Of a DNA stretch of 64,000 bases, positions 36,871-48,954 are shown one piece after another. This DNA comes from Marsupella aquatica. Its lineage: Eukaryota > Marchantiophyta. The DNA is taken from positions 12,524,001 to 12,588,000 of the forward strand of contig OZ316892.1 in the NCBI GenBank assembly GCA_973895155.1, given 5' to 3'. The notes beneath the pieces were generated by a model. That model was given only the letters and a program-made list of their open reading frames with translations. It had not been told where the DNA came from and made no database searches. Each line of letters starts with the position of its first letter. Within the stretch, counting starts at the first letter, position 1. The position numbers and the translations under genes were made by a program.

Positions 36871-38915
36871 GATTACGGTTTCGTTATGACGCTGTCACTG
36901 CAAGGTCGGATCATGCTGAAGTCAGATCTATTTTTTATTGACGGACTCGTGATCCTTAGGTTGACCAAGCACGAGGTCGAAAAATCTGTTGTGCAGTGAC
37001 GTATCATGTCTACAGGGCGGGCTTGTGAAAGCCATCTGGAAGGAGATAATACAGGGAGAATTATGTATCAAGCACTATGGTTGCTCGTACTTGCCTTACA
37101 CTTAAGTTGGTAAGATGCATTGAAATCCTCTTAGTAGGATCATGTTGGATAGTTGTTCTCAATGGGACGTGCACCGATTGTTGTGGTAGGCTGTAGTCTT
37201 AGGATGTTTTTGGTGCTGCGAGTGTATCTTGTGTTGGATTATCCATGTTGATATGCTCTAAGTGGGATGAAATCTCACTTCATCGTATTTTTGTAGGCAA
37301 AGCTTCCGTTCGAGGAGGATGCAGGCAAGAGTAATGGGCCTTATAGCGTAATCTCCGCGGACGTGGAACTGGAGGCCAATTTGAGAACGACATTTCGTTG
37401 CATGGACTCTCTTCGGTGCGTCTGTTAAGGGAATTTCATTTGTAGGTATCATGAACGACCCTTCAAGAGAGCTCTCCAGCTTCTTCGTTCAGACCAATAA
37501 TTTATCTTTAAATCTACTTAAGTTTGGGTGTTCTAGTAGATATCGTCGCGTGGCATTCTGTACTAAAAATTATTTTACTGTTTAGTGTGCTGTTTATCTG
37601 TATGACCTCTTCCTCAATAGACTCCGGGCTGAATTACGGTGGTCGACGTTGACACAGCTGGCTTGAGAGCAGAGGTCATCACTACCACCCAGAAAGTGAC
37701 ATCAGTGTGCAAGGTTGCGGCGTAGGACGTGATATGGCTACCAAATTTTCAGTTCAGTCAGTAATACTAGCAGTTACAGAAAGATGTTTCCAAATTGTAC
37801 CTAGGTGACAGCAAGTCACTGGATAACATTAGCATTGGACATATTTACTCTGAACCTATTCACGAGGTTACACAATCCCAGGAGGTTGGTTTGGATACCC
37901 AAGGGTGACCCTCCTTGTTTGATAGTAGTTCATAATGAACATATTCTTTAAACAGAAACAGAGGTACAAGGTGAGGCTAGTGGTTCTTATTTCTTTTGGA
38001 GTTCACTTGCGACCCTCTCTCTGGCAGATGAAATTAGGCTGTCAGATCACTCTACATGTGACATCATTGGCGACATGGATTACATATGGCAGACATCTGG
38101 CGACATTGCCTTCGTGTTTGTTTTCTCCAAAATCTCCGTTTGTATAACTCACGTGCAAAGAAAGGTCTTGCAATTCTGCCAGCTGTTTGCTGAATCTTTT
38201 TATCCTAACAGTCTACTTCAGTCAATACAACACAACAGTCATGAGAAATCATCCAGGATAGGATGCTCCAGCTCTCCACATATTCTGAAATTCAATTGAA
38301 TCCTCTCAAAATGTTTCTTGTTGTAGACTGTCTTCCGAGAAATGTGTGCTTTCTCCACACATTGATACGAAGCAAACTGAATGTAGGTTCCGATCACACC
38401 CCTTGGCTTGCCCTCTCTCATGACTACCAGATTGCCCGCCCACATTTGTAAATGCATGTTAGCATACACCCACTTAAAACTAAGATTAAAGAATACTCAA
38501 CTACCCTCCTCGAGTCCTCCACCCAGCAGATCAAGAACTGCAGATTTTCTTGCTGTCACCCTCCAGAAGAATTCACTGTAAATAGTACCGTTGAATAGCG
38601 GTCCATACATTAAGCCATGCACCCTAATTTGACACAATTGACATTGTTTTGTTGTACGTCCTCACGTCAATGCCCACTTGATAGCAATTGTTGCCAATAA
38701 ATAGTGTAGTGCGTGCTGGACGTAGTTTTACTTCGTCATCTCCTCACATTATTGCTCACTTCATAGTGCAACGATGGGGTCTCTTTGTTGGATTTTGAGT
38801 GCCTCGAACCCCATGTGCGTGTGAACTCCCGTTTCCATGTGCAATGGGAAATGTCTCTTAAGATCCTCTCTCTGAGTTTACAGAGTGGAAGCATTAAAAT
38901 GTAGTTTGGAGTGAA
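36871..38915. other. Intergenic, no gene recognised
   Basis: Short ORFs on both strands. The longest minus-strand one (38469-38239, 76 codons) has no family motif I recognise. Confidence 0.4.
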
Positions 38916-39262
38916 TTTAGCATGTAGTATTTTGTAGTGATGGGTGGATTAGCATTTCAGTTTTAGCATGTAGTGTTTCTTTTTGATGGGTGGCTGATAG
39001 TACTGATCGTATTAAGTTATAGCTTGGAGTGAATTTAGCATGTAGTATCTCCTCCAGATGGATGGATGGTAGCCCAAGTAAGCACCTGCAAGTTAAGAAA
39101 AGGGTAGTGGACTTAGCATGTAGTACTTCCTCCAGATGGATGGATAGCCCAAGTAAGCACCTGCAAGTTAAGAAAAGGTTAGTGGAATTAGCATGTAGTA
39201 CTTCCTCCAGATGGATGAATAGCCCAAGTAAGCACCTGCAAGTTAAGAAAAGGTTAGTGGAC
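38916..39262. repeat. Tandem array, 75-78 bp unit, three full plus partial units
   Basis: Full units start at TTAGCATGTAGTA at 39035, 39113 and 39188. Shorter diverged starts lie near 38,918 and 38,963. Units contain TCCTCCAGATGGATGGAT and AAGCACCTGCAAGTTAAG. Because 75 is a multiple of three, the array stays open in one frame on each strand and gives repetitive peptides; this is a by-product of the period and not evidence of a gene. Confidence 0.92.
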
Positions 39263-39585
39263 ATAGAGACTCATGAACAATGGTCTACAGCTGTGTCTAG
39301 AAATTCTTCTATGTAGAGATACACCTCTAGTTGAGGGATGAGGCTCGGGATGAGGTGGAGAATAGTATTGTCTAGTGGAGCCTTCACTTCCTTTTTGGTT
39401 TTCATCAGGATTTAATAACATATATGTGCAAAAGACTAGCTAACAATAAGTTCGTCATGCCTGGATAATCCCAAGTGAAACCACCGATACGAATGATAAA
39501 CTAGACAAGCTCCTTAGCAACAAAAATAAATCTACTCCATGGATTGCTTCAAATCCATCTACTCCCTTGTATCATGGGCAAAGGT

Positions 39586-41095
39586 AATTAATCCGTGGAC
39601 CCCCATGTTCATCCAAGGAATGTGTATGTGTGTGATGAAGTGAAAATTAATTTTCAGCAAGGCGGGAATCGATGGTTTTGAGTCACCCGGTAGTCTTGGT
39701 GGAGATGATCTCTCTGGTTTATCATACATAAGGTTGAATGTGAAAGAATTAAATTTTTTGACGGTCTTTGCTTACACATTGAAGAAGTCGTGTTTCCATC
39801 ATTCACGATTGATTGTTTGTGAGTTACGTTGAGCATTACCGCCACAAGACAGACTGGAGGACAACGTTCAGCTGTTGGCGAAAGAGTGCTTGTGGTTCTG
39901 GTGGGAAGAACGCACAAAACGGACAAGCCATCACTTCACATGAACATTTTGTAGTTTTTTTATTTAAGAAAGCTATGGTGTGAAGCCCGGTGTGAAGGGG
40001 AGACTAGCAGCGATTGTTTCTTTGACATAGAGGCTGAATTTGGCATCAACCTGTGTTCAGAGTGAGCTTTGCCTGAAGATTGGAGGGATGCAAACAATTC
40101 AAGCCGAAAATCAAGCGTTGCAGAGAAGTGGTGGCGACGTAATCGAATAAATCAATTTGCAGCGGCTAAGTTTGTGATGATGACGAGATTGTGACATCTC
40201 TTAATCGAGAAAGTGTTTCCAATGAGCCTCAAATTCACAAATTTTGTCAAGTTCCAAATGAGTTTTTGAATTTCTCTGCCTTTCCAATGAGTGTGACAAT
40301 AAGAAATTTTGATCATGAGTTCAGGAATTCTTTTAACTTTCCAACATTGAGTCCACATTGACAAATTTCTTGTTAGATTTTGTCAATATACTAAAGAGAT
40401 CATGAGGTTTTAAATCTCCCAAATCTCTAGCTTTCTAATGTGTGACAAATGTGGAGTATTCGTCAAGAATTAGAAAGATCATGAGTATCCAAATTTCTCT
40501 AGCTTTCCAATGAACCTAACATTGATAGATTTGGTCAAGTACTAAGGAGATGATGAGTTTCTAATTTTACTCGAGCTTTCCAATGAGTGTGACATTGAGA
40601 GATTTTATCAAGAGGGTACTAAAGAGGTCATGGATTTCTAAATCTTGATCTTGAGTTTTCCAATGAATCAAACATTGACAAATTTCATCAAGTACTAAGG
40701 ACATTGATTATTTAGTTATACAATGTGGAGCCAAAGAGTTTCTAACTATGTACATTTTCTATCAATTGGTTTTTTCAAACTTGCAAACAATTAAAAAATA
40801 CAAGCATTTTGATGTAAAACATTGATATATCATTGACAAACATCATAATGGTAACTTTATTTTACTAAATGACATCTCTTCCTTTGTATACTGGTTTTTT
40901 TTACACTTAATACTTATGGCATGGCGCCCCCAAAATTACGTTGTTTTTGCCACAAACATGAATGTGCACTTTTGTTACTGTCAAAAATATGATCGTCCCT
41001 GTTTGTGGCAGATTTAGCTGGTTGTGCAGATGTGGCACAACCTCGTGACATGGAATTTGCAAGGGACCTCTCATGGGGGTCTGTAAATATATGTA
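39586..41095 (-). repeat. Dispersed repeat, family R2, copy B (inverted)
   Basis: Reverse complement of the 21,165-22,385 repeat with the same block order. It is longer because a minisatellite (about 40,205-40,710) lies inside it. About 80-85% identity by eye in the best blocks. Confidence 0.7.
40205..40710. repeat. Degenerate minisatellite inside R2 copy B, about 70 bp unit, 7 copies
   Basis: The anchor CTTTCCAATGAG and variants recur at about 40,213, 40,280, 40,336, 40,428, 40,500, 40,574 and 40,654, followed by GTGTGACATTGA and ATTTxxTCAAG-like stretches. The homologous place in copy A (about 21,690-21,725) holds at most one recognisable unit. Confidence 0.75.
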
Positions 41096-43200
41096 AATAC
41101 ATTTACCAACATGTAACTCGTGCAATACCAAGTGACTACATGCTTACAGTTAGAATGACATTCATAAAGAAACTCACAACTCTTCCAACTGGATAGAATT
41201 GCATTCTTTCATGGTATAAAGGAAGTTGAGACTATGTGTTGAAACCACATTGCTGAAGTCATAAAGATATGACAAGAGGGGCTTGCCTATTTCTCCTCTT
41301 GGTATGTCTTTATCGCTTTAAATTGTGCCCTTGACTTTGTCTTTATCATGGGGCCTAAGGCCCTACATAATGTTGAAATCTTACTAGTGTCTGACTCCAC
41401 AAGTGCCAAAGCTGGGATAAATGCCAAAGGAACATGAGTGCACACCTCAAGGGTTCTCAAAGAAGGTTTACCTAGGGTTTGCACTTAACCCAGGAAGAGC
41501 CTTTGGGCGTCTGCAGGGAGTAGTGAGGATGGAAAAGATTAGGAGGGTCTAGGCAAAGCATTTCTAAACAATCTAATATGTGGCCTAAGAGACACCGTAA
41601 AACTCAATTTATTACCTACACTAGACAATGACTTTGGAGTCCACAATGTTGCAAAGTTGGAACCCTAAAAGATATGAGTAAGTATCATCCTTCACTACAT
41701 ATTGATGGGAATTGCAATGCTCTTCTTTGTCTCAATGATAAGCTTCTTGGTGCTTCAACTACAGAGTCTATATGACAAGGCTTAATGCTTGGATGTGAGG
41801 GTTACTCCATAACACACAAGGCGAACATAAAGATCAAATATAATGGATAAGGGTCATCCCCCTTTGCCAAGTCTAATATCAAATAAAAAGGTGTCAAGAA
41901 AAGTAATATTCTCGAAAGCTTAAGCAAGGAGCCACCTCAGGTGTTTTGACTTAGAAACACCAAGGGGCTGGTGCCCTCTGGCAAATCCAAGCTAAAACAC
42001 CCTCCTGACAGTATGTTATAGTACTCATATTCTGCGGAGCGATTTCTCGGAGGTAGAATTTTCTTTGAGAGTAGTGGGATGGAAAATGCTCCAATTTGCA
42101 AATGAGTTTAAACACATAAATATATATAAACAAATAAATACAGTGTCTCATCTTCCAAACTTTACTATTTTAACTAATATATAAACCTTAAAATGTATAT
42201 ATAGAAAGTTAAAACAGTCTAGCTTGGAAATGAGAAAGAAAGATACTCAAAAATTGGGATTGGCTTCATGTGTCTTGTTTTGGGTGCAGGAGCCACACGA
42301 TAGCAGGACAAGGGCCAAGCTGCAGATCAGGTTGACTGGTGGTAGAGGCTGGGGTATTTCTACCCTCCAATTCTGGATAGTCCTACAGGGCGGACCATGG
42401 CAGCCTATGCTCTACTAGTAGTAGTTGAGTGCCTAGGAGCATATCCCTGGACCTTTCCCGGGGGGCTTTTTGTGGGGGTGGTGGAGGGTGGTTGGCTTCA
42501 AGTCACAGTTTTGTGAATTTTGTGTACCCTACCAGTTAAAGGGGTGTGATAGAACCCCACCGTACCTGAGGGTGGACACCAGCATATTTCCAGATTACAC
42601 CTCCCCAAGACGTTATGGCCACTTTTGGCAAAAATCCTCGAGATTGTTTGCATCCCATGAGCCAGTGTCCTACCCCCATTTGCCAGAAACTAAGGGTCAT
42701 CCTTAAATCTAGGGAAATCTACTGGTCATGAAATAATTCAATAAAAATAGATACAGAATATTTCTAGCATCATCTCCCTGAGCCTGAATTTGCCACACGC
42801 TAAATAAGAAAAACATTAAAAAACATGCTGCTGGACACCACTTTCTTGTCACCATGGAGCATCCCCATCCCCTATTTGGGTGAATGGCGAGTTTGTTGGT
42901 GGGCCGAGTTGAACAAGGCTCAGAGCACTTTGAGCACAACCCCATCCAGTTGGTTTGGCAAGACTTTGGCGTGAGCTGGGCGGGAGGCCACTCGCCAGAA
43001 GTGGCACAACGGAGGCACCATTTAAGGGACAGGTCCTTTGGTTGTGCCCCCTTGTTTGGATCTTTTGCCTGAAGGATCATGTCTCCTGGTTGGGTGCCCT
43101 TTGTTTTTATTTTTGGAGGTTTAGAATTTTTCTAGAAAGGCAAGAAAAGGTGGGGCATGCCAAATGCATTTTGGCTAGGAGGTCGCGGCAAAGATTTTGG
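41096..43200. other. Intergenic; no gene seen
   Basis: Mixed sequence with short ORFs. The part 42,840-43,150 is GC-richer and its end (GGTTGGGTGCCCTTTG and T-rich tail) resembles decayed LINE 3' ends, but no reverse-transcriptase motif is readable. Confidence 0.35.
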
Positions 43201-43313
43201 CTAGGAGGTCGCGGCAAAGATTATCCCCGCGGCAAATATTGTCCCCGCGGCAAATATTGTCCCATCCAGACACTCCCTGCAGTTGGTGTGTATATGGGGG
43301 GGGGGGGGGGGGG
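43186..43313. repeat. Short direct repeats and an 18-base G run upstream of the aldolase gene
   Basis: GGCTAGGAGGTCGCGGCAAAG occurs twice in tandem (about 43,174 and 43,198, shown here by its parts CTAGGAGGTCGC and GGCAAAG). CCGCGGCAAATATTGTCC occurs twice (about 43,228 and 43,246). A run of 18 G follows at 43296-43313. Confidence 0.8.
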
Positions 43314-43646
43314 TTTGCTCTCTAACAACTTCACAAGGCGTGGAGGGTGAGGGTACGGCGCGGGAGGACAAAAGTCGCGATTGGCTCCAACAGGCGTGGA
43401 GCGAATGCGGGGGATCGTGGAGTGAGAGCGGGGTGGGGGCCGCGATGGAACCCGGAAGACAAGCATCCCCAAGACAGCATCGCAGCGGGAGGGAGGGGGG
43501 GGGGGCGGCGTCCTCAGCGTCAGCTTGATGGAACCGATGACTCCACGTCGCAGAGTCCGCCCAGGATGGATGGGGAAGGTGCGGTCCGATGGCGAGTCCA
43601 CCCGGCACCGCTCCAGTGGCGGAGCTGCCTAGACCAGTGTGGTTCA

Positions 43647-43656
43647 TTTATATTTA
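43647..43656 (+). promoter_or_regulatory. Candidate TATA box of the aldolase gene
   Basis: TTTATATTTA sits about 360 bases before the aldolase ATG and is followed by a CT-rich leader, a common arrangement for highly expressed plant photosynthesis genes. Would put transcription start near 43,680. Confidence 0.45.
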
Positions 43657-44014
43657 TCGTATCGCCCCCTCAGGTCCGGCCCCTCCCTCGCCCCCCGCTC
43701 CCTGGACCACACGTTCTCGCGGTCCCCCGAATCCCCTGCCTTTCTGCCGTTTGCCTTTGCCAATCCCTTCGTTCCCACCTCACTCTCGACCTCGCTCCTC
43801 CACAATCGCCCATCGCCCATCGCTCGCTCGCCTCCCTATCTCCCCCTCCGCCTCCGCTCATCACCGCACCGCCATCGCTCTTATTGCAATCCTCTGCCCC
43901 ATATCCCCCAGTGCAGAGCTGCGCAGGCCAGGCAATTTCAGTTTTTTCCTCAGATTCGGCTTTGAGAGTGTCGGTGGAATTTTTGGAGACAGGAATCGCG
44001 GGAAGAAATTGAGA

Positions 44015-46030
44015 ATGGCCCTGATGGCTATGTCGACGAGCTTGGCCTCCAACGCCCAGGCCGTGAGCCTCGGCAAGAGTGACTTCTCCGGAAGGAGCCT
44101 GCAGAGCCGGCAGCCTGCATCCGCTGCCTTCGTCAAGTCGAAGAGCAAAGTGGCCACTGGAGTCAGAGCTGGTGGATACTCCGATGAGCTCGTCAAGACC
44201 GCTGTGAGTGCACGGAACTCGATGTGGGTTGAAGCGATGCGGGGGTGGTTGATGCGTAGATTTTGACGCATTTGGAGTGTGGCTGAATGGTGTCGTTGAG
44301 GATTTTCTGGCTTGTGTGTGTTGGAGTGATTTTACTTCTCAGCGAGTGTTTGTGTCGAGGATTGGTCGGTTGCATCAAGCAGACACCGCTTGTGCCGTCA
44401 AGGATTGTTGTAGATCTTGGAGATAGTGAATTGGAGGATGTTCTGTTGTTTGTAGAAATGTAGAGTCCGTCGGTGTTGCTTTGTTCGAATTACAAGAGGA
44501 ATGACGATCTACTCTCTTCGCAGAAAACCATTGCCTCTCCAGGACGCGGAATCCTCGCCATGGACGAGTCGAACGCTACCTGCGGACTCCGACTCGCCTC
44601 TATCGGCATGGAGAACACCGAGGCGAATCGACAGGCGTACCGTCAGTTGCTTGTCACCACGCCCGATATTGGTGACTACGTGTCCGGAGCTATTCTTTTT
44701 GAGGAGACACTCTATCAGTCCACCATTGACGGATCTAAGACATTCGTCGATGTCCTTATTGGGCAGAAAGTTGTTCCTGGCATCAAGGTCGACAAGGTAT
44801 GCTTGTAGCGGAGTGCTTTTTCGCAGGTCATCTGCATCGACTATTTTTCTTCTGTGAGGATGATGCTGTGTTGTTTCTAGCCGCTAATATTAGGACTTCT
44901 TTCTTCCCGAGCAGTTGCTCTTGTCGAATTACGGCATTCTCAAGTGTTTCGGCGTGTCTACGATGTGTAGGGTTTGGTGCCGTTGGCTGGGTCGAACAAC
45001 GAGTCTTGGTGCCAGGGTCTCGATGGATTGGCTTCCAGAACTGCTGGCTACTACAAGCAGGGTGCTCGCTTTGCCAAATGGTGAGTGATTCTCGTGGGGT
45101 CTGATTGTCATTGCAAGATTGTGCCATTTTAGAATTATTGAAATTTTGTTGTTCTTGGTCTGCCCTAATGCTGTCCGTTCACAACAGGCGCACAGTGATC
45201 AGCATCCCCAACGGACCCTCCGAGCTCGCTATCACCGAAGCTGCATGGGGCCTTGCACGGTATGCGGCCATCTCTCAAGACAATGGGCTCGTCCCCATTG
45301 TTGAGCCTGAGGTCCTCCTGGACGGATCTCACGGTATTGATGCCACCGCGGAGGTCGCAGAAAAGGTGTGGGCGAAAGTGTTCTACTTCCTGGCCCAGAA
45401 CAATGTCTTGTTCGAGGGTATCCTGCTGAAGCCTTCCATGGTAACTCCCGGAGCCGAGTGCAAGGAGAGAGCTACCCCAGAGAAGGTTGCTCAGTACACA
45501 TTGACTTTGTTGAAGAGGCGTGTTCCCCCCTCCGTGCCCGGAATTATGGTATGACTCCTAGCCTCCCTGTTTCGTCAGGTCCTTCCATGCTGCGTTTGGC
45601 TTTTATCAAAGATCCATGGCTACACGGATTTGAAGTTGAGTAGAAGCCTTGCTGCCGCAATTCTCGATTCTTGCGGGAGTAACTCGTCTCTTGTCGCTCG
45701 CGTGTACTTTCCAATGTCCAGTACTGACGTTTTTTGCTCCGTGTCTGGCAGTTCTTATCCGGAGGTCAATCTGAGGTTGAGGCTACCCTGAACCTGAATG
45801 CGATGAACCAAAGCCCGAACCCGTGGCACGTATCTTTCTCATACGCCCGGGCGCTCCAAAACAGTGTCCTCAAGACCTGGAAGGGTCAACCCGAGAACAT
45901 TGAGGCCGCGCAGAAAGCTCTGTTGATCCGTGCGAAGGCCAACTCTTTGGCACAAGTGGGAAAGTACTCTGCAGAGGGAGAGGCTGAGGAAGCCAAGACC
46001 GGTATGTTCGTGAAGGGATACGTTTATTAG
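44015..46030 (+). CDS. Chloroplast class I fructose-bisphosphate aldolase
   Basis: Five exons, 44015-44203, 44524-44796, 44971-45080, 45188-45548 and 45752-46030, encode 403 residues, close to plant plastid aldolases (about 399). Residues 1 to about 50 are a Ser/Ala/Lys-rich transit peptide. Catalytic features are in place: ILAMDES (D77), [22 protein letters not shown], the Schiff-base lysine K272 in [21 protein letters not shown], and the C-terminal tyrosine in KGYVY. The enzyme splits and forms fructose-1,6-bisphosphate and sedoheptulose-1,7-bisphosphate in the Calvin cycle and plastid glycolysis. One odd position is L85 in CGLRL, where most relatives known to me have Lys (CGKRL; Lys41 of the rabbit enzyme). 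The neighbouring phosphate-binding Arg is kept. Confidence 0.98.
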
Positions 46031-46202
46031 GAATCTTCATTATGTCATGATTGGGTTCCGTGCAGAGTTTGGTGAGACACGAGAAGCAGCATTCTCACCG
46101 ACCCTGGAGAATTTTACCTGCGTAGTTTTGTCTGAAAACTTTAGTTTTATTGAGCCAATATTTGAGTTCCTGGCGAGCAAGTAGTTTGATATATGTACCT
46201 TT

Positions 46203-46208
46203 AATAAA
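46203..46208 (+). terminator. Polyadenylation signal of the aldolase gene
   Basis: AATAAA, 173 bases after the stop codon, in a T-rich 3' untranslated region. Confidence 0.65.
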
Positions 46209-48954
46209 TTTTTCATGGGCGCATCTCTCGATGAGATAATCTAGGCGTAAATGATACCTACGTCTGCATTTCTAGCATTGTCCAGCGACGTTGTAAGCAT
46301 ACCATATCCGTCGACATTTAAGCCGCCGTTCGAAAATCTACAATTTGGCTCCTGTAACCGGTTCCCGGACGTCGTAATCGAAGTCCTTTCTATCATCACA
46401 TCAGGAAATGGATTAATGTCATTTTCATTTGCTCAGCCCGTTCAATGGCCCGTTCATTTGTTCATTTCAGTTACGACTCTTGCAAAGAAGTCTTATCCCC
46501 GGTCGGTCGTTCGTCCGTTAAACGCGTCTCTCAGTGAATTGAACTTATTGACCTTTAGCCATGCCGAGTTTCCCGTAGAATGCTATAAAGAATGGTGGCT
46601 TTCAATGGAAACCGGAATTGTCGAGTATGTTCTTTCCGTAGCACCTGAAGCTTGTATTTAGATTCAGGAGCGGCTGCCCCAACGAATGTCCAGGAACTGT
46701 AGCTAAGATTAAACTTTACTTCATTCTACAATTTTGGAAATAGAAGTTGATCGTTAGTTCGACTTTAAAGTAGTGCCCTTTCCACGAGAACGGCGTCACC
46801 ACCTCCGTTGCTCCCTACCCATAGGTAATTGGCCTTTGCTGAAGCGGATAGAGCAGTCACCGCGAAACTCGGTACTTGCTGCCCGTACTTCAACGTGACG
46901 GACTTATCGAGGAATCCTGGCTGAGAAAGCAAATGAGCGGTCTGAGAGCAGACCTGAAGTTGTCTTTCCAAAATTCGGAGAAAGAGTGAGCTTGAGTTGT
47001 GATCTCCCCAAACTCTCCGATGTTTCTGGGCGGTTGCGGTACACAAAGAGAATGTGAATTTGGAATTGGGAAGGCTTTGTTACGACTGGAGAGTCTGCCC
47101 TCCTCAAGAGGACACTCGAGAGTCTAGACGTTGCCAAGCGAATCGAATCGAATCGTCCATAGTAAGGAAGGTGGCAAAGGAAGGGAGACATAGTTCAAGT
47201 TGGTTTTGGCAATCCATCTTTTCAATCAGTGTGCAATGTAAGTTCTAAATCTGAGAACTCAACATGGAGGACCAAAGACTGTTCTCCCCATTGTATATGT
47301 GTGGTGCACATAGAGTAACCTTGAGAGATAAACCTTCGTCCACACAGCTACAAGCCTCATCTCGAGCAAATCTCTAGAGGAGCATCTTCTTTATATCAAT
47401 TAATCTATGCCAGTTTTCAAAACTCTGTCCACTGAAAATTGAGGGTAATCGATCAAAAAGAAAGACACCCTTCGACAATCCCGAATAGTTGGTCGACACT
47501 TGTGTCCTTTGGGCTGAAAGGGAGGGGCTTTTGTGCACTTTGTGAAGATTGTAACACTACAGTGAAAATGCTTTCGGAGAGATTCGATGCAACTCATATC
47601 CAGAATATCATTCAGGACCACATATCTTCAAAGAATCTGGGCTTTGACGAAGAAAAGCAACCAATCGAAGTGATCTCAGGGCAGTTCACAAAAATGAGAC
47701 GACCAAAGTTGAGTGGTCACTTTGTTTCAGTATACCTCATCCAGAGGTGTGACCAAAAAAGGTGGTTACGTAATGCATTTAATTAATCTCATTATGCACC
47801 TGCACAAGAGACTACACATCCTTTCAAAATACCAACCCCATAAGTGGTCTAAACTTTGTTTGAGACTCAGAGGACCTTTCAAAATATCATTTCTGTAGAT
47901 GCTTGGATTTTGGTGGGAATCACACCATCCAGGGGCCCTTCTAATTAAAACATCATCACCTTCTCCACAGGTGCTTTTGAACTTTGGTGGAAACTACACC
48001 ATCCAGAGGTCCTTTTAAATAGCACCTTCCACAGGTGGTCTAAACTTTGGCCAAAACTCCATTATCTCCATAAGCTTTTATGTGGGACCCATCTTTTTGG
48101 GGGACCCACCATATGTACTCCAGGATAGGCAGAAGTACATGTAGGGTTGGGAGAAGTCCAGTACAAATGATCTCTCAAGTGCATGTCAAGTCAAAAAGTG
48201 AACCTGTCATCTTATTAAAATGGGATGAGAAGCTAGAGTTGGGGTTTAGGCTTATGGAGTGAAAGCCTCTAGACCCTGACTCTAGGGCCCACAACAATTT
48301 ATGTGGATGGAAAGAATCATGGGATCTTATGTATGTCAAAGTGATGATCATGCATGATAAATTTTGTCCTCGTTTGATATAAATTGTTGAAATGGAAATC
48401 TAAAAAACAAATATTTGAACTGACCACTCCATTCTTGTACTCTCATTAGTGTAAAGTCCCCCTAAAACTCATGCACAACTACCCCTAGTGCCATCCTATT
48501 CGTGCAGGGCCTGTGTGAACCAATTAGTACTTTTTACCTAGAAAATAATACCATGCCAAAATATAATTCTCTTTTCTCAGATTTTTAAATTAGAAAATAA
48601 TGTATACCTTGACTAGTCACGTTTTCCATCCGGATGATTAAAATACTCTTCAAACTGACATGCAAAAATTCTTTGGGGGTTTCACAAGCAACCCCCAAAA
48701 ACATTATCAAGGAAAACAGTAAAATTGGCCTCACCTACTCCAGCAGAGTTTTTCATACGATTGAGGCTTGAGTGGGTATATATACTTGTAGAATATAAAT
48801 TTGTATGGTGATCACCCTTTCCACCCTATAAGTTTGTATTTTGATTTATGTTCCAAAAATCATCTCAATAAATGAGCGGCTAGTAATGCGTGGCTCATAG
48901 TATCCAGTCTTTCTGAAATTTGTATGTTAAATCACCCTTTTCCACAATGTCTGC
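46209..48954. other. Intergenic; no gene recognised
   Basis: ORFs of 136 codons (46251-46661) and 115 codons (47439-47786) on the plus strand have no recognisable motif, so they are not called. Around 47,730-48,050 the phrase CACCATCCAGAGG and variants recur (47,735; 47,923; 47,997), a weak tandem repeat. Confidence 0.4.

Noticed and set aside
43201-44271. Long overlapping ORFs (up to 225 codons) before the aldolase start
   Set aside because: They run through the CT-rich promoter and leader. Only the frame from 44015 matches the aldolase transit peptide.
46251-46661. 136-codon ORF just after the aldolase gene
   Set aside because: No recognised motif, no promoter or intron evidence, and the codon pattern looks random.
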